Source of the DNA: Kribbella soli
GTDB taxonomy: Bacteria; Actinomycetota; Actinomycetes; Propionibacteriales; Kribbellaceae
Assembly (NCBI RefSeq): GCF_004331345.1
Contig: NZ_SJJZ01000002.1
Location: 1,797,370-1,861,369, forward strand
Direction: 5' to 3'
Length of the DNA stretch: 64,000 nucleotides
Positions 27,324-36,548 of this stretch are shown one piece after another. The notes beneath the pieces are model-generated. The model was not told where the DNA came from, ran no database searches, and saw nothing but the letters and a program-made list of their open reading frames with translations. The first letter of the stretch is position 1. Every line of letters begins with the position of its first letter. The position numbers and the translations under genes are program-made.

Positions 27324-27419
27324 CGTGTCACCTCATGTTCCTGTCTCGACCTTGTGCCCACACCAACCGTTTTCGACGGCCCGAAGTGGTTGGCGGGGCC
27401 ACAAAGTGGGATCCGTTGG

Positions 27420-28883
27420 TCATGGGCGCGGGCGGATGATGGCCATCCGGGTCGTCGTGAGTTCCTCGATCGCGAAGCGCGGGCCCTCGCGGCCGGTACC
27501 GGAGTCCTTCACGCCGCCGTACGGCATCACGTCGGACCGGAACCCGGGGACCTCGTTGATCACCACTCCCCCGACGTCGAGCCGATCGATCGCCGCGAAC
27601 GCCGTCTCGAGCGAGGACGTGAAGACGCTCGCATGCAGCCCGTACCGGGTCTCGTTGACCGCGCGGAGAGCGCTCTCTATGTCCGGAACGGACCGCACCG
27701 CGATCACCGGCCCGAAGATCTCCTCGTCCCACGCCTGCAGCCCATCCGGTACGTCGGTCAGCACGATCGGCCCGAGTACGTCGCCAGGCGCCTCGTACGC
27801 GATCGATGCGCCGGCGTGGACCGCATCGCCGACCCATTGCCGAACGCGATCAGTCGATGCGGGATTGATCAGCGCGGACACCCGGGTGACAGGATCACGC
27901 GGATCGCCGACGACCACGCCAGGCATCCGCGCGCCGAGCTTGTCCAGCAACGCTTCCCGCACGGACTCGACAGCGATCACGCGCTGGACCGAGATGCAGG
28001 CCTGTCCGGACGCGTAGTACCCGCCACGCACGATCGCGTCGGCGGCCGCGTCCAGGTCGGCGTCCGCGGCAACGACCAGTGCGGAGTTGGACCCCAGCTC
28101 GAGCAGCACCTTCGTCGGCGCCGCGTCCCGCGCGATGCGATGCCCGACGGAGGCGGATCCGGTGAAGGAGACGGCGCCGATCCGATCGTCGGTGGTGAGC
28201 GTGGCGCCCACGTCCGCTCCGCCTGTGATCAGCTGGAGAGCGCTCTCTGGTGCTCCCGCGTCGGCGAGCGCGGATCGCATCAGGTGCGCGAGCCAGAGCG
28301 TGGCGAGCGGCGTCTGCGGCGCGGGCTTCACGATGATCGGGCAACCGGCCGCGAACGCCGGCGCGATCTTGTGCGCCGCGAGCAGCAACGGGTAGTTGAA
28401 CCCGGTGATCCCGATGACCACGCCGATCGGTTTGCGCACCCAGAAACCCTGCAGCCCCTCACCGCTCGGCAGCAGGTCAAGCGGCACCGTCTCACCGTGC
28501 AGCCGGGCGACCTCCTCGGCCGAGGTCTCCAGGGTCAGGAGCGTCCGATCGATCTCGACCCGGCAGTCGACCAGCGGTTTGCCGGTCTCGAGCACGAGCA
28601 GATCCACGAACGCGTCCCGCTCGGCGAGTACCGCGGAATGCACGCTCTGCAAGACGTTCCGGCGCAGGTACGACGGCAGCCGGCCGACCGTTTCTCGCAC
28701 GGAGAGCGCGTTCTCGAGTGCTGCCCGGGCAAGCTCCACGTCCCCGACCGGCGCGTCCGCCACGGTCGAGCCGTCGTACGGGAAGATCACCGGCGCCGTG
28801 GCCGGTGCCTCGACCCAGGATTCACCGATCGGCAGGCCGGCCGGCATCGTGATCGTCCCGCCGCGATCGAGCTGGATCTTCAC
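27420..28883 (-). CDS. Aldehyde dehydrogenase
   Basis: This 487-residue NAD(P)-dependent dehydrogenase has all key residues: Asn163 (GFNYP), Lys186 (VKPAPQ), Glu262 (LELGSN) and Cys296 (GQACISVQ). It oxidises an aldehyde to an acid in the cytoplasm. The GTG start overlaps the stop of the upstream ATPase gene (GTGA), so the enzyme is translationally tied to the transporter. With the SDR and amidase after it, an imported compound is probably processed through an alcohol/aldehyde/acid route. Two perfect GAGAGCGCTCTC palindromes lie inside the gene. Confidence 0.94.
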   Translation of the reverse strand: MKIQLDRGGTITMPAGLPIGESWVEAPATAPVIFPYDGSTVADAPVGDVELARAALENALSVRETVGRLPSYLRRNVLQSVHSAVLAERDAFVDLLVLETGKPLVDCRVEIDRTLLTLETSAEEVARLHGETVPLDLLPSGEGLQGFWVRKPIGVVIGITGFNYPLLLAAHKIAPAFAAGCPIIVKPAPQTPLATLWLAHLMRSALADAGAPESALQLITGGADVGATLTTDDRIGAVSFTGSASVGHRIARDAAPTKVLLELGSNSALVVAADADLDAAADAIVRGGYYASGQACISVQRVIAVESVREALLDKLGARMPGVVVGDPRDPVTRVSALINPASTDRVRQWVGDAVHAGASIAYEAPGDVLGPIVLTDVPDGLQAWDEEIFGPVIAVRSVPDIESALRAVNETRYGLHASVFTSSLETAFAAIDRLDVGGVVINEVPGFRSDVMPYGGVKDSGTGREGPRFAIEELTTTRMAIIRPRP

Positions 28884-29749
28884 GCTGGTTCCCCCTTCGC
28901 GAGTAAGTCGGCGGTGGTCGCACCAGAGAGCGCTCTCTGAAGCGTCGGGATGGCCGAGACCAGGCGCTGCGTGTACGGATGCTGCGGGGCGGCGTACACG
29001 TCACCGGTGTAGCCCGTCTCGACGATCTGGCCGGCGTTCATCACGGCCACGCGGTCGCAGACGTGTTTGACCACGGACAGGTCGTGCGAGACGAACACGA
29101 GCGTGAGGTTGAGTTCGTCGACCAGGTCCGAGATCAGGTTGAGCACCTGAGCACGGACGGAAACGTCGAGAGCGCTCACCGGCTCGTCCGCGATCAGGAT
29201 CCGCGGGCGCGGGGCGAGGGCGCGGGCGATGGAGATGCGCTGCCGCTGGCCGCCGGAGAACTGGTGCGGGTACCGGTCGCCGGCATCGGCGGAGAGACCG
29301 ACTGCTTCGAGCAACTCGCGAACGCGCTCTCCCGACGCCGGATGTCCTTGAACGACGAGCGGTTCGGCGATGATGTCGCGGACCCGCATCCGTGGGTCGA
29401 GCGAGCTCATCGGATCCTGGAACACCAGCTGGAGGTTCTCGCGCAGCGACCGCAGCCGACGTTCCGGGAGACGGGTGATGTCGGTGTCCTCGACGATCAC
29501 ATGCCCGGAGGTGGCCCGGTCGAGAGCGGCGATCAGGCGCAGCAGTGTCGACTTGCCGCAGCCGGATTCGCCGACGATGCCGAACCGCTCGCCCTGCTTG
29601 ACTTCCAGGCTCACACCGCGAAGTGCGTGGACGACCGGAGCCGGCTGGAGCAGCGACGTCCGCGGTCGCGGGTAGTCGCGCACGAGGTCGACCACCCGGA
29701 TGGCGGTCGGCGTCTCGGCATCGTGCACCGTCGGGATGTGCTCAGGCAT
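28880..29749 (-). CDS. Peptide-class ABC transporter ATPase, DppF/OppF type
   Basis: This 289-residue ATPase has Walker A (GESGCGKSTLL), the signature FSGGQRQRISIARAL, Walker B (ILIADEPVSALD) and the switch His (LVFVSHDL). It powers the Dpp/Opp-like importer together with the DppD-type ATPase upstream, which it overlaps by 8 bases. The protein ends soon after QHPYTQRLVSAIP and lacks the Cys-rich C-terminal tail usual for the family; the gene runs straight into the aldehyde dehydrogenase start. Confidence 0.93.
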   Translation of the reverse strand: MPEHIPTVHDAETPTAIRVVDLVRDYPRPRTSLLQPAPVVHALRGVSLEVKQGERFGIVGESGCGKSTLLRLIAALDRATSGHVIVEDTDITRLPERRLRSLRENLQLVFQDPMSSLDPRMRVRDIIAEPLVVQGHPASGERVRELLEAVGLSADAGDRYPHQFSGGQRQRISIARALAPRPRILIADEPVSALDVSVRAQVLNLISDLVDELNLTLVFVSHDLSVVKHVCDRVAVMNAGQIVETGYTGDVYAAPQHPYTQRLVSAIPTLQRALSGATTADLLAKGEPA

Positions 29750-30713
29750 CAGCCACTCCCTCGAGGCTGCCTTGAGCCGCCGGGTGGTGGCACGCGAAGC
29801 CTTCGGCCTCAGACCCGGACCAGGCTGGTGTCTCTTCGCAGAGAGCGGTTGCGTGCGCGCACCGGGTCCGGAAGACGCAGCCTGACGGGAACCGTCCGGC
29901 GGGCGGCACGTTGCCGGGGATCGTGGTCAACCGACGCGACGTGGTCTCGAGATCGGAGGCCGCGAGCAGGCCCTCGGTGTAGCGGTGACGGGGACGCGTG
30001 AACACCTCGTTGACCGGACCCGCCTCCACGACGCGTCCGCCGTACATGACGAGGACACGTTCGCAGACCGTGGCGACGACGGCGAGGTCGTGGGTGATGA
30101 AAAGCAGCGCGGACGAGCGGTCCACGACGCCGCGGACGATCAGATCGAGTACGAGGGCCTGGACCGTGACATCGAGTGCGGTGGTCGGCTCGTCGCAGAT
30201 CAGCAAGGCCGGATCGTTGGCCAGAGCAAGCGCCAGAACGACTCGTTGCCGTTGGCCACCTGACAACTGGTGCGGATAGGCGCGAAGCGTCTCGGCCGGG
30301 AGCTGCACGCGTTCGAGCAGGTCGGCCGCCGCGGTTCGGGCCGCGGGTTTCGAGAGCGTCTTGTGGACGAGCATCGTCTCGGCGATCTGGTCGCCGATCC
30401 GCATGGTCGGGTTGAGCGCGGTCATCGGTTCCTGGAAGACCATCGCGATGTCGCGGCCACGGACGCGGGACATCCGCCGTTCGTCCGCACCGACCAGTTC
30501 GTGGTCGACACCGTCGAGGCGCACTGATCCGCCGGCCCGCACGTCCTCAGGCAACAAGCCGAGAATGCTCAGCGCGGTCAGTGACTTGCCTGATCCCGAT
30601 TCTCCGATCAGCCCGACCCGCTCTCCCGCACCGACCGTCAGATCGACGTCGGACACGAGCGCCGTTTCCCGGACGGTCACGGACAACCCCCGCACAGTCA
30701 GAACGTCGTTCAT
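29742..30713 (-). CDS. Peptide-class ABC transporter ATPase, DppD/OppD type
   Basis: This 323-residue ATPase starts at ATG 30713 with GGAGG 7 bases upstream. Walker A (GESGSGKSLTA), signature (LSGGQRQRVVLALAL), Walker B (LLICDEPTTALD) and the C-terminal oligopeptide-transporter tail with paired Cys (GCVFRTRC) are present. The ATG overlaps the upstream permease stop (ATGA). The open frame continues upstream of 30713, but that is a shadow of the permease gene. Confidence 0.94.
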   Translation of the reverse strand: MNDVLTVRGLSVTVRETALVSDVDLTVGAGERVGLIGESGSGKSLTALSILGLLPEDVRAGGSVRLDGVDHELVGADERRMSRVRGRDIAMVFQEPMTALNPTMRIGDQIAETMLVHKTLSKPAARTAAADLLERVQLPAETLRAYPHQLSGGQRQRVVLALALANDPALLICDEPTTALDVTVQALVLDLIVRGVVDRSSALLFITHDLAVVATVCERVLVMYGGRVVEAGPVNEVFTRPRHRYTEGLLAASDLETTSRRLTTIPGNVPPAGRFPSGCVFRTRCAHATALCEETPAWSGSEAEGFACHHPAAQGSLEGVADA

Positions 30714-31528
30714 CGGCGATCCTCCAGTTTCGGATCGAAGCGGTCCCGGAGGCCGTCGCCGAGCAGGTTGAACCCGAGGACGGCGATCGCGATCGCGATC
30801 CCGGGGAAGATCGCCAGTCGCGGCGCGCTGAACAGGAACTCCTGGCTCTCCTGCAGCATCCGGCCCCAGGACGGTGTCGGCGGCGGCGTTCCGTACCCGA
30901 GAAACGACAACGCCGCCTCGGCCAGCACCGCGATCGCGAAGGACACCGAGGCCTGAACCGTGATCAGGCTGGTCACGTTCGGCAGCACGTGCCGGAGAGC
31001 GATCGGAAACGGTTGCCGGCCGGCCGCGCGCGCCGCGAGAACGTACTCGGTCCGCATCACCTGCAGCGCCCCGCTCCGGATCACCCGCGCGAAACTCGGC
31101 ACCGAGGCGATGCCGATGGCAACCATCGCGGTCAGCGTGCTGGCGCCGAACACCGCGCCGAACATGATCGCCAGCAGCAACGCCGGGAACGCGAGCAGCA
31201 GGTCGTTGCCCCGCATGATCACTTCGCCCGGCCACCGCCGTACCATCGCCGCCAGGATTCCCAGCGGTACGCCGATGACCGCGGCAACGCCGACCGCGAC
31301 GACGCCGACGAACAGCGTCGTCCGCGAGCCGACCATGATCTGGCTGAGCACGTCCCGGCCGAACTTGTCGGTCCCGAACCAGTGCGACCACGACGGCTCC
31401 AGCAACCGCGAGGCGGGACTCACCAGCGTCGCGTCGTACGGCGTCCACACGAACGAGACCAGCGCCATCACCACGATCCCCGCGACGATCACGCCGCCGG
31501 CGATCAGACTCGGGTTCAGCCTCTTCAT
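30710..31528 (-). CDS. Peptide-class ABC transporter permease, DppC type
   Basis: This 272-residue permease has an N-terminal helix, the HWFGTDKFGRDVLSQ motif typical of DppC/OppC, about five more helices and the EAA-like loop (EYVLAARAAGRQPF). The ATG at 31528 overlaps the DppB-type stop, and its own stop overlaps the DppD-type start, so the transporter genes form an unbroken coupled chain. Confidence 0.93.
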   Translation of the reverse strand: MKRLNPSLIAGGVIVAGIVVMALVSFVWTPYDATLVSPASRLLEPSWSHWFGTDKFGRDVLSQIMVGSRTTLFVGVVAVGVAAVIGVPLGILAAMVRRWPGEVIMRGNDLLLAFPALLLAIMFGAVFGASTLTAMVAIGIASVPSFARVIRSGALQVMRTEYVLAARAAGRQPFPIALRHVLPNVTSLITVQASVSFAIAVLAEAALSFLGYGTPPPTPSWGRMLQESQEFLFSAPRLAIFPGIAIAIAVLGFNLLGDGLRDRFDPKLEDRR

Positions 31529-32472
31529 GACGCCGTCCTGAGTCGCGGGTCGAGGGCGACGTACAGCAGGTCGACGATGAAGTTGACCAGCAGTACGGCG
31601 ATAACCAGGACCATCACCACGTCCTGGACGAGCAGCAGGTCCCGGTTCGACACACCGTCGAGCAGCAGGCTCCCGAGGCCCGGGATCACGAACACCCGCT
31701 CGACGACCACCGCGCCGATCAACAGCGTGGCCAGTTGCAGGCCAAGCACGGTCAGCACCGGTACGGCGGCATTGCGCAGGCCGTGTCGCCACAGCGCCTG
31801 GAACGGTCGCAGCCCCTTCGCCCGCGCGGTTCGGAGATAGTCCTCGCGCAGCACCTCCAGCACCGCGCTGCGGACGTAGCGGGTGAGGACGGCGCCCTGG
31901 ACCAGCCCGAGCGACAGCGCCGGCAGGATCAGTTGCTTGAGAAACATCGCCGGATCCTGCGCCGGCGGCGTCCAGCCGTTGGCCGGCAACCAACCGAGCC
32001 GCACCGCGAACACCACGATCAGCAGGATCCCGGCCAGGAACGCCGGGACCGCGACGCCCACCTGGGAGAACGCAGAGAGCGCTAACCCGGAGATCTTGCG
32101 GTGCCGCGCCGCCATCACCGTCCCGGCCGGCACGGCGACCACCAAGGCGATGACCATGCCCGCGACGACCAGCCACAGAGTGACCTGCAGCCGGTCGAAC
32201 ACCTGCGGACCGATCGCCACCTTCGACACGTACGACGTACCGAGGTCACCGTGCAGCAGCCCGCCCAGCCAGTCGAAGTACTGCGTCGGCAGCGGACGGT
32301 CGAGGCCGAACTGCCGACGCAGTTCGGCCACTGCCTCGTCGGAGGCGTTCACCCCGAGCGCGACCCGGGCGGGATCGCCGGGCAGCACCGCCATGAACGC
32401 GAAGACCAGCACCGAGCTCACCGCAAGACTGACCAAGAACACGCCGGTGCGCTCGATCAGGCGGAGGATCAT
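31525..32472 (-). CDS. Peptide-class ABC transporter permease, DppB type
   Basis: This 315-residue permease has six membrane helices. The N-terminal VFAFMAVLPGDPA, the FGLDRPLPTQYFDWL segment and the GDLGTSY motif are hallmarks of DppB/OppB. It also has an EAA-like loop (DYLRTARAKGL). Both ends overlap neighbours by four bases (ATGA). It forms the channel with the DppC-type permease. Confidence 0.94.
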   Translation of the reverse strand: MILRLIERTGVFLVSLAVSSVLVFAFMAVLPGDPARVALGVNASDEAVAELRRQFGLDRPLPTQYFDWLGGLLHGDLGTSYVSKVAIGPQVFDRLQVTLWLVVAGMVIALVVAVPAGTVMAARHRKISGLALSAFSQVGVAVPAFLAGILLIVVFAVRLGWLPANGWTPPAQDPAMFLKQLILPALSLGLVQGAVLTRYVRSAVLEVLREDYLRTARAKGLRPFQALWRHGLRNAAVPVLTVLGLQLATLLIGAVVVERVFVIPGLGSLLLDGVSNRDLLLVQDVVMVLVIAVLLVNFIVDLLYVALDPRLRTAS

Positions 32473-33980
32473 CGGGCGAGCTTGGAGAGATCGAAGTTCT
32501 CGGTGATCGCGTTCGTCGGCAGGCCCTTCACGCTCTTGTCGGCGACCATCAGGTTCGGCAGCAGGAACAGCCAGTCCCCCGCGGCCTGCTCGGACAGCCG
32601 ACGCGCCGCCTTCTTCAGGTTGTCGACCTGCGCGGCCTCGTCACCGGAGTCCGCGGCGGCCAGGTAGCCCTGGAGCGTCGGGTCGTCGTACCGGGTGTAG
32701 TACTTCGCGTTGAACACGGCGCCCAGGTCGCGCGGCTCGACGTGCGCGATGATCGACATGTCGTAGTCGGCGTTCTTGAACACCGTGGTCAGCCACGCCG
32801 CCGGGAACTCGAGCTGGTCGATCGCCACCTTCAGGCCGGCCTGCTCCAGCTGGCTCTTCACCACCTGGCCGCAGGACGTTGCGTACGGCAACGTCGGGAG
32901 CCGGAGCCGGAGCGTCTTGCCGGCCGCACCGGAGGCCTGCAGCAACGACTTCGCCTTGGCGAGGTCGTACGGCGCGACTCCGGTCAGGTCCTCGTACCAC
33001 GGGTCGGTCGGCGGGACCATGCTGCCGATCAGCTTGCCGCGACCGGCCCAGCAGGTGTCCAGCAACGCCTTGTGGTCGATCGCCATCCGGATTCCCTGCC
33101 GGGTCCGGATGTCCTTGAACAGCGGTAGCGAGTTGTTGAAGGACAGCAGGACTTCGCCGTTCGTGGTGCCCTCGATCACCTGGTACTTGTCGTTACTGGT
33201 GAACTGGCTGAGGGCCTCCGGCGCCTGCACCGTGCCGATCACGTTGATCGTGCCGGTGAGCAGCGCGTTGTTCAGCGCGGTCGCGTCCTTGAAGTACTTC
33301 AGCGTGATCTGTTGGAAGTACGGCTTGCTGCCCCAGTAGTTGTCGTTGCGGACCATGACGATCGAGTCGCCGCGGTTCCACTTCGAGAACTTGAACGGGC
33401 CGGAGCCGACCGGAGCGGTCGCGAGCGCGCTGACACCGCTCTCCGAGAACATCGCGCCGATCCGGGTGGTCATCCGGAACAGCCAGTCGTTGCTCGGCTT
33501 CGCCAGCGTCACCTGCAGCTGGGTCGGCGAGAGGGCCTTGGCCTGGGAGACCACGTCCATCGCGGCCTTCAGCGACGTCGTCCACGCGGTCTTCACCCGG
33601 TTGATGCTGAACACCGCATCGTTCGCGGTGAACTGCTTGTCGTTGGTGAACTTCGCGTTGTCGACCAGGTCGAACGTGTAGGTCTTGCGGTCCGGCGACA
33701 CCGTCCACGACTTCGCCAGCGACGGCACGATCTTGCCGGAGTCGTCCTGCTTGACCAGCGTCTCGTACACGTTCCCGAGCAGTACCTGCGGGATCGCGGC
33801 GCCGTCCGTGGTGGTGAAGTCCAGGCTGGCCGGTTCGGCGACCAGACCGATCGCCAGGTTCTGGTCACCTCCCGGTGAGCTGCCGGACGACGTACCGGAT
33901 CCGGCCGAGCAGGCCGTCACGGCCAGCAGCGCGGCGGCCGCGAGGAATGCGACCGCTCGAGTGGAAAACGACGGCTTCAC
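32469..33980 (-). CDS. Peptide-class solute-binding lipoprotein, DppA/OppA type
   Basis: This 503-residue family-5 binding protein starts at GTG 33980 behind a GGAGGAG site. The lipobox is LAVTACSAG (Cys24). It captures the substrate outside the membrane for the DppBCDF-type importer encoded after it. The operon also encodes an aldehyde dehydrogenase, an SDR and an amidase, so the ligand is more likely a catabolic substrate (amide, opine or small peptide derivative) than a signal peptide; this is inference. The FadR-type operator at 34002-34016 lies just upstream. Confidence 0.93.
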   Translation of the reverse strand: MKPSFSTRAVAFLAAAALLAVTACSAGSGTSSGSSPGGDQNLAIGLVAEPASLDFTTTDGAAIPQVLLGNVYETLVKQDDSGKIVPSLAKSWTVSPDRKTYTFDLVDNAKFTNDKQFTANDAVFSINRVKTAWTTSLKAAMDVVSQAKALSPTQLQVTLAKPSNDWLFRMTTRIGAMFSESGVSALATAPVGSGPFKFSKWNRGDSIVMVRNDNYWGSKPYFQQITLKYFKDATALNNALLTGTINVIGTVQAPEALSQFTSNDKYQVIEGTTNGEVLLSFNNSLPLFKDIRTRQGIRMAIDHKALLDTCWAGRGKLIGSMVPPTDPWYEDLTGVAPYDLAKAKSLLQASGAAGKTLRLRLPTLPYATSCGQVVKSQLEQAGLKVAIDQLEFPAAWLTTVFKNADYDMSIIAHVEPRDLGAVFNAKYYTRYDDPTLQGYLAAADSGDEAAQVDNLKKAARRLSEQAAGDWLFLLPNLMVADKSVKGLPTNAITENFDLSKLAR

Positions 33981-34001
33981 GTCTACTCCTCCGGTGCGCC
34001 G

Positions 34002-34016
34002 ACTGGTCTGACCAGT
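34002..34016. promoter_or_regulatory. FadR/GntR-type operator
   Basis: ACTGGTCTGACCAGT is a perfect 15-bp palindrome whose core TGGTCTGACCA fits the TNGTNNNACNA pattern of FadR-subfamily regulators. It lies 22 bases before the binding-protein start and 73 before the start of the divergent GntR gene, so the regulator probably controls itself and the transporter operon. Confidence 0.75.
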
Positions 34017-34088
34017 GGACTAGGTCTCAATGGGCCACTAGGTTTGTCCCCTGCTCAGGTGCCTGTCAAGCGAATGGGGGTGTGCCGT

Positions 34089-34847
34089 ATGACAAAGGGT
34101 CCGCAGTTCGAGCCGGTACAACCCGTGCGCGCCTACCAGCGGATCGTCGAGCAGGTCGAGGACGCGCTCGCCCGCGGTGACCTGACACCGGGCCAGCGGC
34201 TGCCGAGCGAGCGTGAACTGGTCGCCCAGTTCGCGGTCAGCCGGTCGACCGTTCGCGAGGCGCTGCGGGTGCTGGAGAGCAACGGCGTGGTCCGCTCCCG
34301 GCCCGGCGATCCGAACGGTCCGGAGATCCTGCCGTACTCCTCGTCCGCGCTGCGCAAGCAGGTGGCGAGGCTGGCCAGGGTGGACCAGCTGACCCTGAGT
34401 GAGCTGATCGGTTTCCGGATGATCATGGACGGCGCCGCGATCCAGGTCGCGTCCCGGCTGCGGACCCCGGAGGAGCTGGACGACCTGGAGGCGACCCTGG
34501 TCGCGATGCGGGACGCGATCGACGTCGACTTCGCCGCGTTCAGCGAGGCGGATCTCGCGTTCCACGAGCTGATCGCGCGGATCAGCCGGAACTCGCTGAT
34601 CCAGACCTGCAACGAGGTCGTCCGCGGCGTCGTACTCGGACTGATCGCCGACAAGATCGCGCACGCCCCCAACAGCCGCGCCCTGATGCTCGAGTCGCTG
34701 CACCACCACGCCGAGGTGGTCGACGCGATCCGCGCCGGCAACGGCCACGCCGCAGCCCGGATCGCCCGCCAGAACATGTTCGACTACTACGCCGGGTACG
34801 TGCCCGACTCCGAGCAGGAAACGTTGCGTGCGCTCATAGATGACTGA
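34089..34847 (+). CDS. GntR-family regulator, FadR subfamily
   Basis: This 252-residue regulator has an N-terminal winged helix (RLPSERELVAQFAVSRSTVR) and an all-helical FCD ligand domain with metal-type residues (a first acidic/His set around FHELIARIS, then HHHAEVVDAI). I chose ATG 34089 because GGGGGTG lies 8 bases upstream; an ATG at 34074 is possible. It is divergent from the Dpp-type operon, shares its control region and most likely senses an acid made by that pathway. Confidence 0.93.
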   Translation: MTKGPQFEPVQPVRAYQRIVEQVEDALARGDLTPGQRLPSERELVAQFAVSRSTVREALRVLESNGVVRSRPGDPNGPEILPYSSSALRKQVARLARVDQLTLSELIGFRMIMDGAAIQVASRLRTPEELDDLEATLVAMRDAIDVDFAAFSEADLAFHELIARISRNSLIQTCNEVVRGVVLGLIADKIAHAPNSRALMLESLHHHAEVVDAIRAGNGHAAARIARQNMFDYYAGYVPDSEQETLRALIDD

Positions 34848-34898
34848 CTGATTCCCGTGGCATTCTGACGGGATCGGTTCACTGGTGGGGGGCACCGC

Positions 34899-36548
34899 GT
34901 GAGCAAACCTGCGATTCTCACAGTCGACGACGACCCGATGGTCTCGGCGGCCATCTCGCGCGACCTGCGCCGCCGGTACGGCGACGGCTACCTGGTCGTC
35001 CGCGCGACCTCCGGCGATCAGGCGCTCGCCGCGCTGACCAAACTCGCCCTGCGCAACCAACCGATCGCGTTGATCGCGACCGACCAGCGAATGCCCGGCA
35101 TGACCGGCATCGAACTGCTCGAACGCGCCCGCGAGCACGCCCCGAGCGCGAAGTACCTGCTGCTCACGGCGTACGCCGACACGGACGTCGCGATCCGCGC
35201 GATCAACGAGATCGGCCTCGACTACTACCTGCTGAAACCCTGGGACCCGCCCGAGGACCAGCTCTTCCCCGTCGTCGACGACCTGCTCGGCGACTGGCAG
35301 CACGCCAACCCCGAGCACACCTCCGACGTCCGCGTCGTCGGCAACCGCTGGTCGGACCGCGCGCACGACATCAAGACGTTCCTGGCCCGCAACCACGTCC
35401 CGTACCACTGGTACGACGTCGAACGCGACACCGAGGGCCAGCGCCTCAAGGACCTCGCCGACGCCGGCGACCACGACCTCCCGCTGGTCCTGATCCCGGA
35501 AGGCGACACACTTCGCTCCCCCACCGCCCGCGACCTCGCCTCTGCCCTCGGTCTGCGGACCCGCGCCGAGCAACCGCTGTACGACGTCTGCATCGTCGGC
35601 GGCGGACCGGCCGGACTCGCGGCAGGCGTCTACGCCGCCTCGGAAGGCCTCAGCACGGTGATCGTCGAACGCGAGGCCCCCGGCGGACAGGCCGGACTCA
35701 GCGCCGCGATCGAGAACTACCTCGGGTTCCCGCGCGGCCTCACCGGCTCCGACCTGGCCCAGCGCGCCGTCGCGCAGGCGTCCCGCTTCGGCGCGGAGAT
35801 GGTGCTCGCCCGCTCGGTCGTCGGCCTCGAGTCGCGCGGCCCCGTACACGCCGTACTGCTCGAAGAATCCGGTGAGATCGAGGCCCGAGCGTTGATCGTC
35901 GCGACCGGCGTCTCGTACCGCAGCCTTGACGTCGACGGCCTCGGCGACCTCACCGGCCGCGGTGTGTACTACGGCGCGACGGCGAGCGAAGCCATACAGG
36001 TCCAGGACGACGAGGTGTACGTCGTCGGCGCGGCGAACTCGGCCGGACAAGCAGCGCTCAACCTGGCCCGCTACGCCAAACGCGTCGTCCTCCTGGTCCG
36101 CGGCGACACGCTCGAAAGCTCGATGTCGAGGTACCTCATCGACAAGATCACCCAGGCCACGAACATCGAAGTACGGTGCCGGACCGAGGTGGTCGGTTGC
36201 CGCGGCGACGGTCATCTCGAGGCCCTGACGTTCGCCGATCGCAGCTCCGGCCGGGTCGAGGAGGTGCTCGCCAGCTGGCTGTTCATCTTCGTCGGCGCGA
36301 TCCCGCGGACCGATTGGCTCGGCGAATCCGTCGTCCGTGACGCCAAGGGGTTCGTCGTGACGGGGCCTGATCTGATCGCTCAGAATCGGTGGTCGCTGCC
36401 GAGGCCGCCGTACGCGCTGGAAACGAGCGTGCCGGGGGTTTTCGCGGCCGGCGACGTACGGCTCGACTCGATGAAACGCGTGGCGTCCGCGGTCGGCGAA
36501 GGCGCCATGTCGATCTATCTCGTCCACCGCTACCTTGCGACCATCTGA
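34899..36548 (+). CDS. Receiver domain fused to thioredoxin-reductase-like flavoprotein
   Basis: The 549-residue protein has a response-regulator receiver domain (residues 1-125; acidic pocket Asp10-12, phospho-site Asp62, Thr89, Lys112), a thioredoxin/glutaredoxin-like middle (about 140-220) and a thioredoxin-reductase fold (225-549) with FAD motif VCIVGGGPAGLAAGVYAASEG and the NADPH motif VYVVGAANSAGQAAL. The redox-active CxxC of thioredoxin reductase is replaced by GATA (near residue 358), so it cannot act as a normal thioredoxin reductase. GTG 34899 has GGTGGGGGG upstream. It overlaps the histidine kinase start (TGATG), so phosphorylation by that kinase is likely. Role: unknown phospho-controlled oxidoreductase. 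Confidence 0.88.
   Translation: MSKPAILTVDDDPMVSAAISRDLRRRYGDGYLVVRATSGDQALAALTKLALRNQPIALIATDQRMPGMTGIELLERAREHAPSAKYLLLTAYADTDVAIRAINEIGLDYYLLKPWDPPEDQLFPVVDDLLGDWQHANPEHTSDVRVVGNRWSDRAHDIKTFLARNHVPYHWYDVERDTEGQRLKDLADAGDHDLPLVLIPEGDTLRSPTARDLASALGLRTRAEQPLYDVCIVGGGPAGLAAGVYAASEGLSTVIVEREAPGGQAGLSAAIENYLGFPRGLTGSDLAQRAVAQASRFGAEMVLARSVVGLESRGPVHAVLLEESGEIEARALIVATGVSYRSLDVDGLGDLTGRGVYYGATASEAIQVQDDEVYVVGAANSAGQAALNLARYAKRVVLLVRGDTLESSMSRYLIDKITQATNIEVRCRTEVVGCRGDGHLEALTFADRSSGRVEEVLASWLFIFVGAIPRTDWLGESVVRDAKGFVVTGPDLIAQNRWSLPRPPYALETSVPGVFAAGDVRLDSMKRVASAVGEGAMSIYLVHRYLATI

Noticed and set aside
27324..27419. Terminator or operator between the aldehyde dehydrogenase and SDR genes
   Set aside because: CCAACC/GGTTGG and CTTGTG/CCACAAAG can pair only weakly and with bulges; nothing decisive.
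29742..31448. A 568-residue ATPase with a long N-terminal extension
   Set aside because: The first 245 residues are Arg-rich out-of-frame readings of the DppC-type permease; ATG 30713 with a GGAGG site is the proper start.
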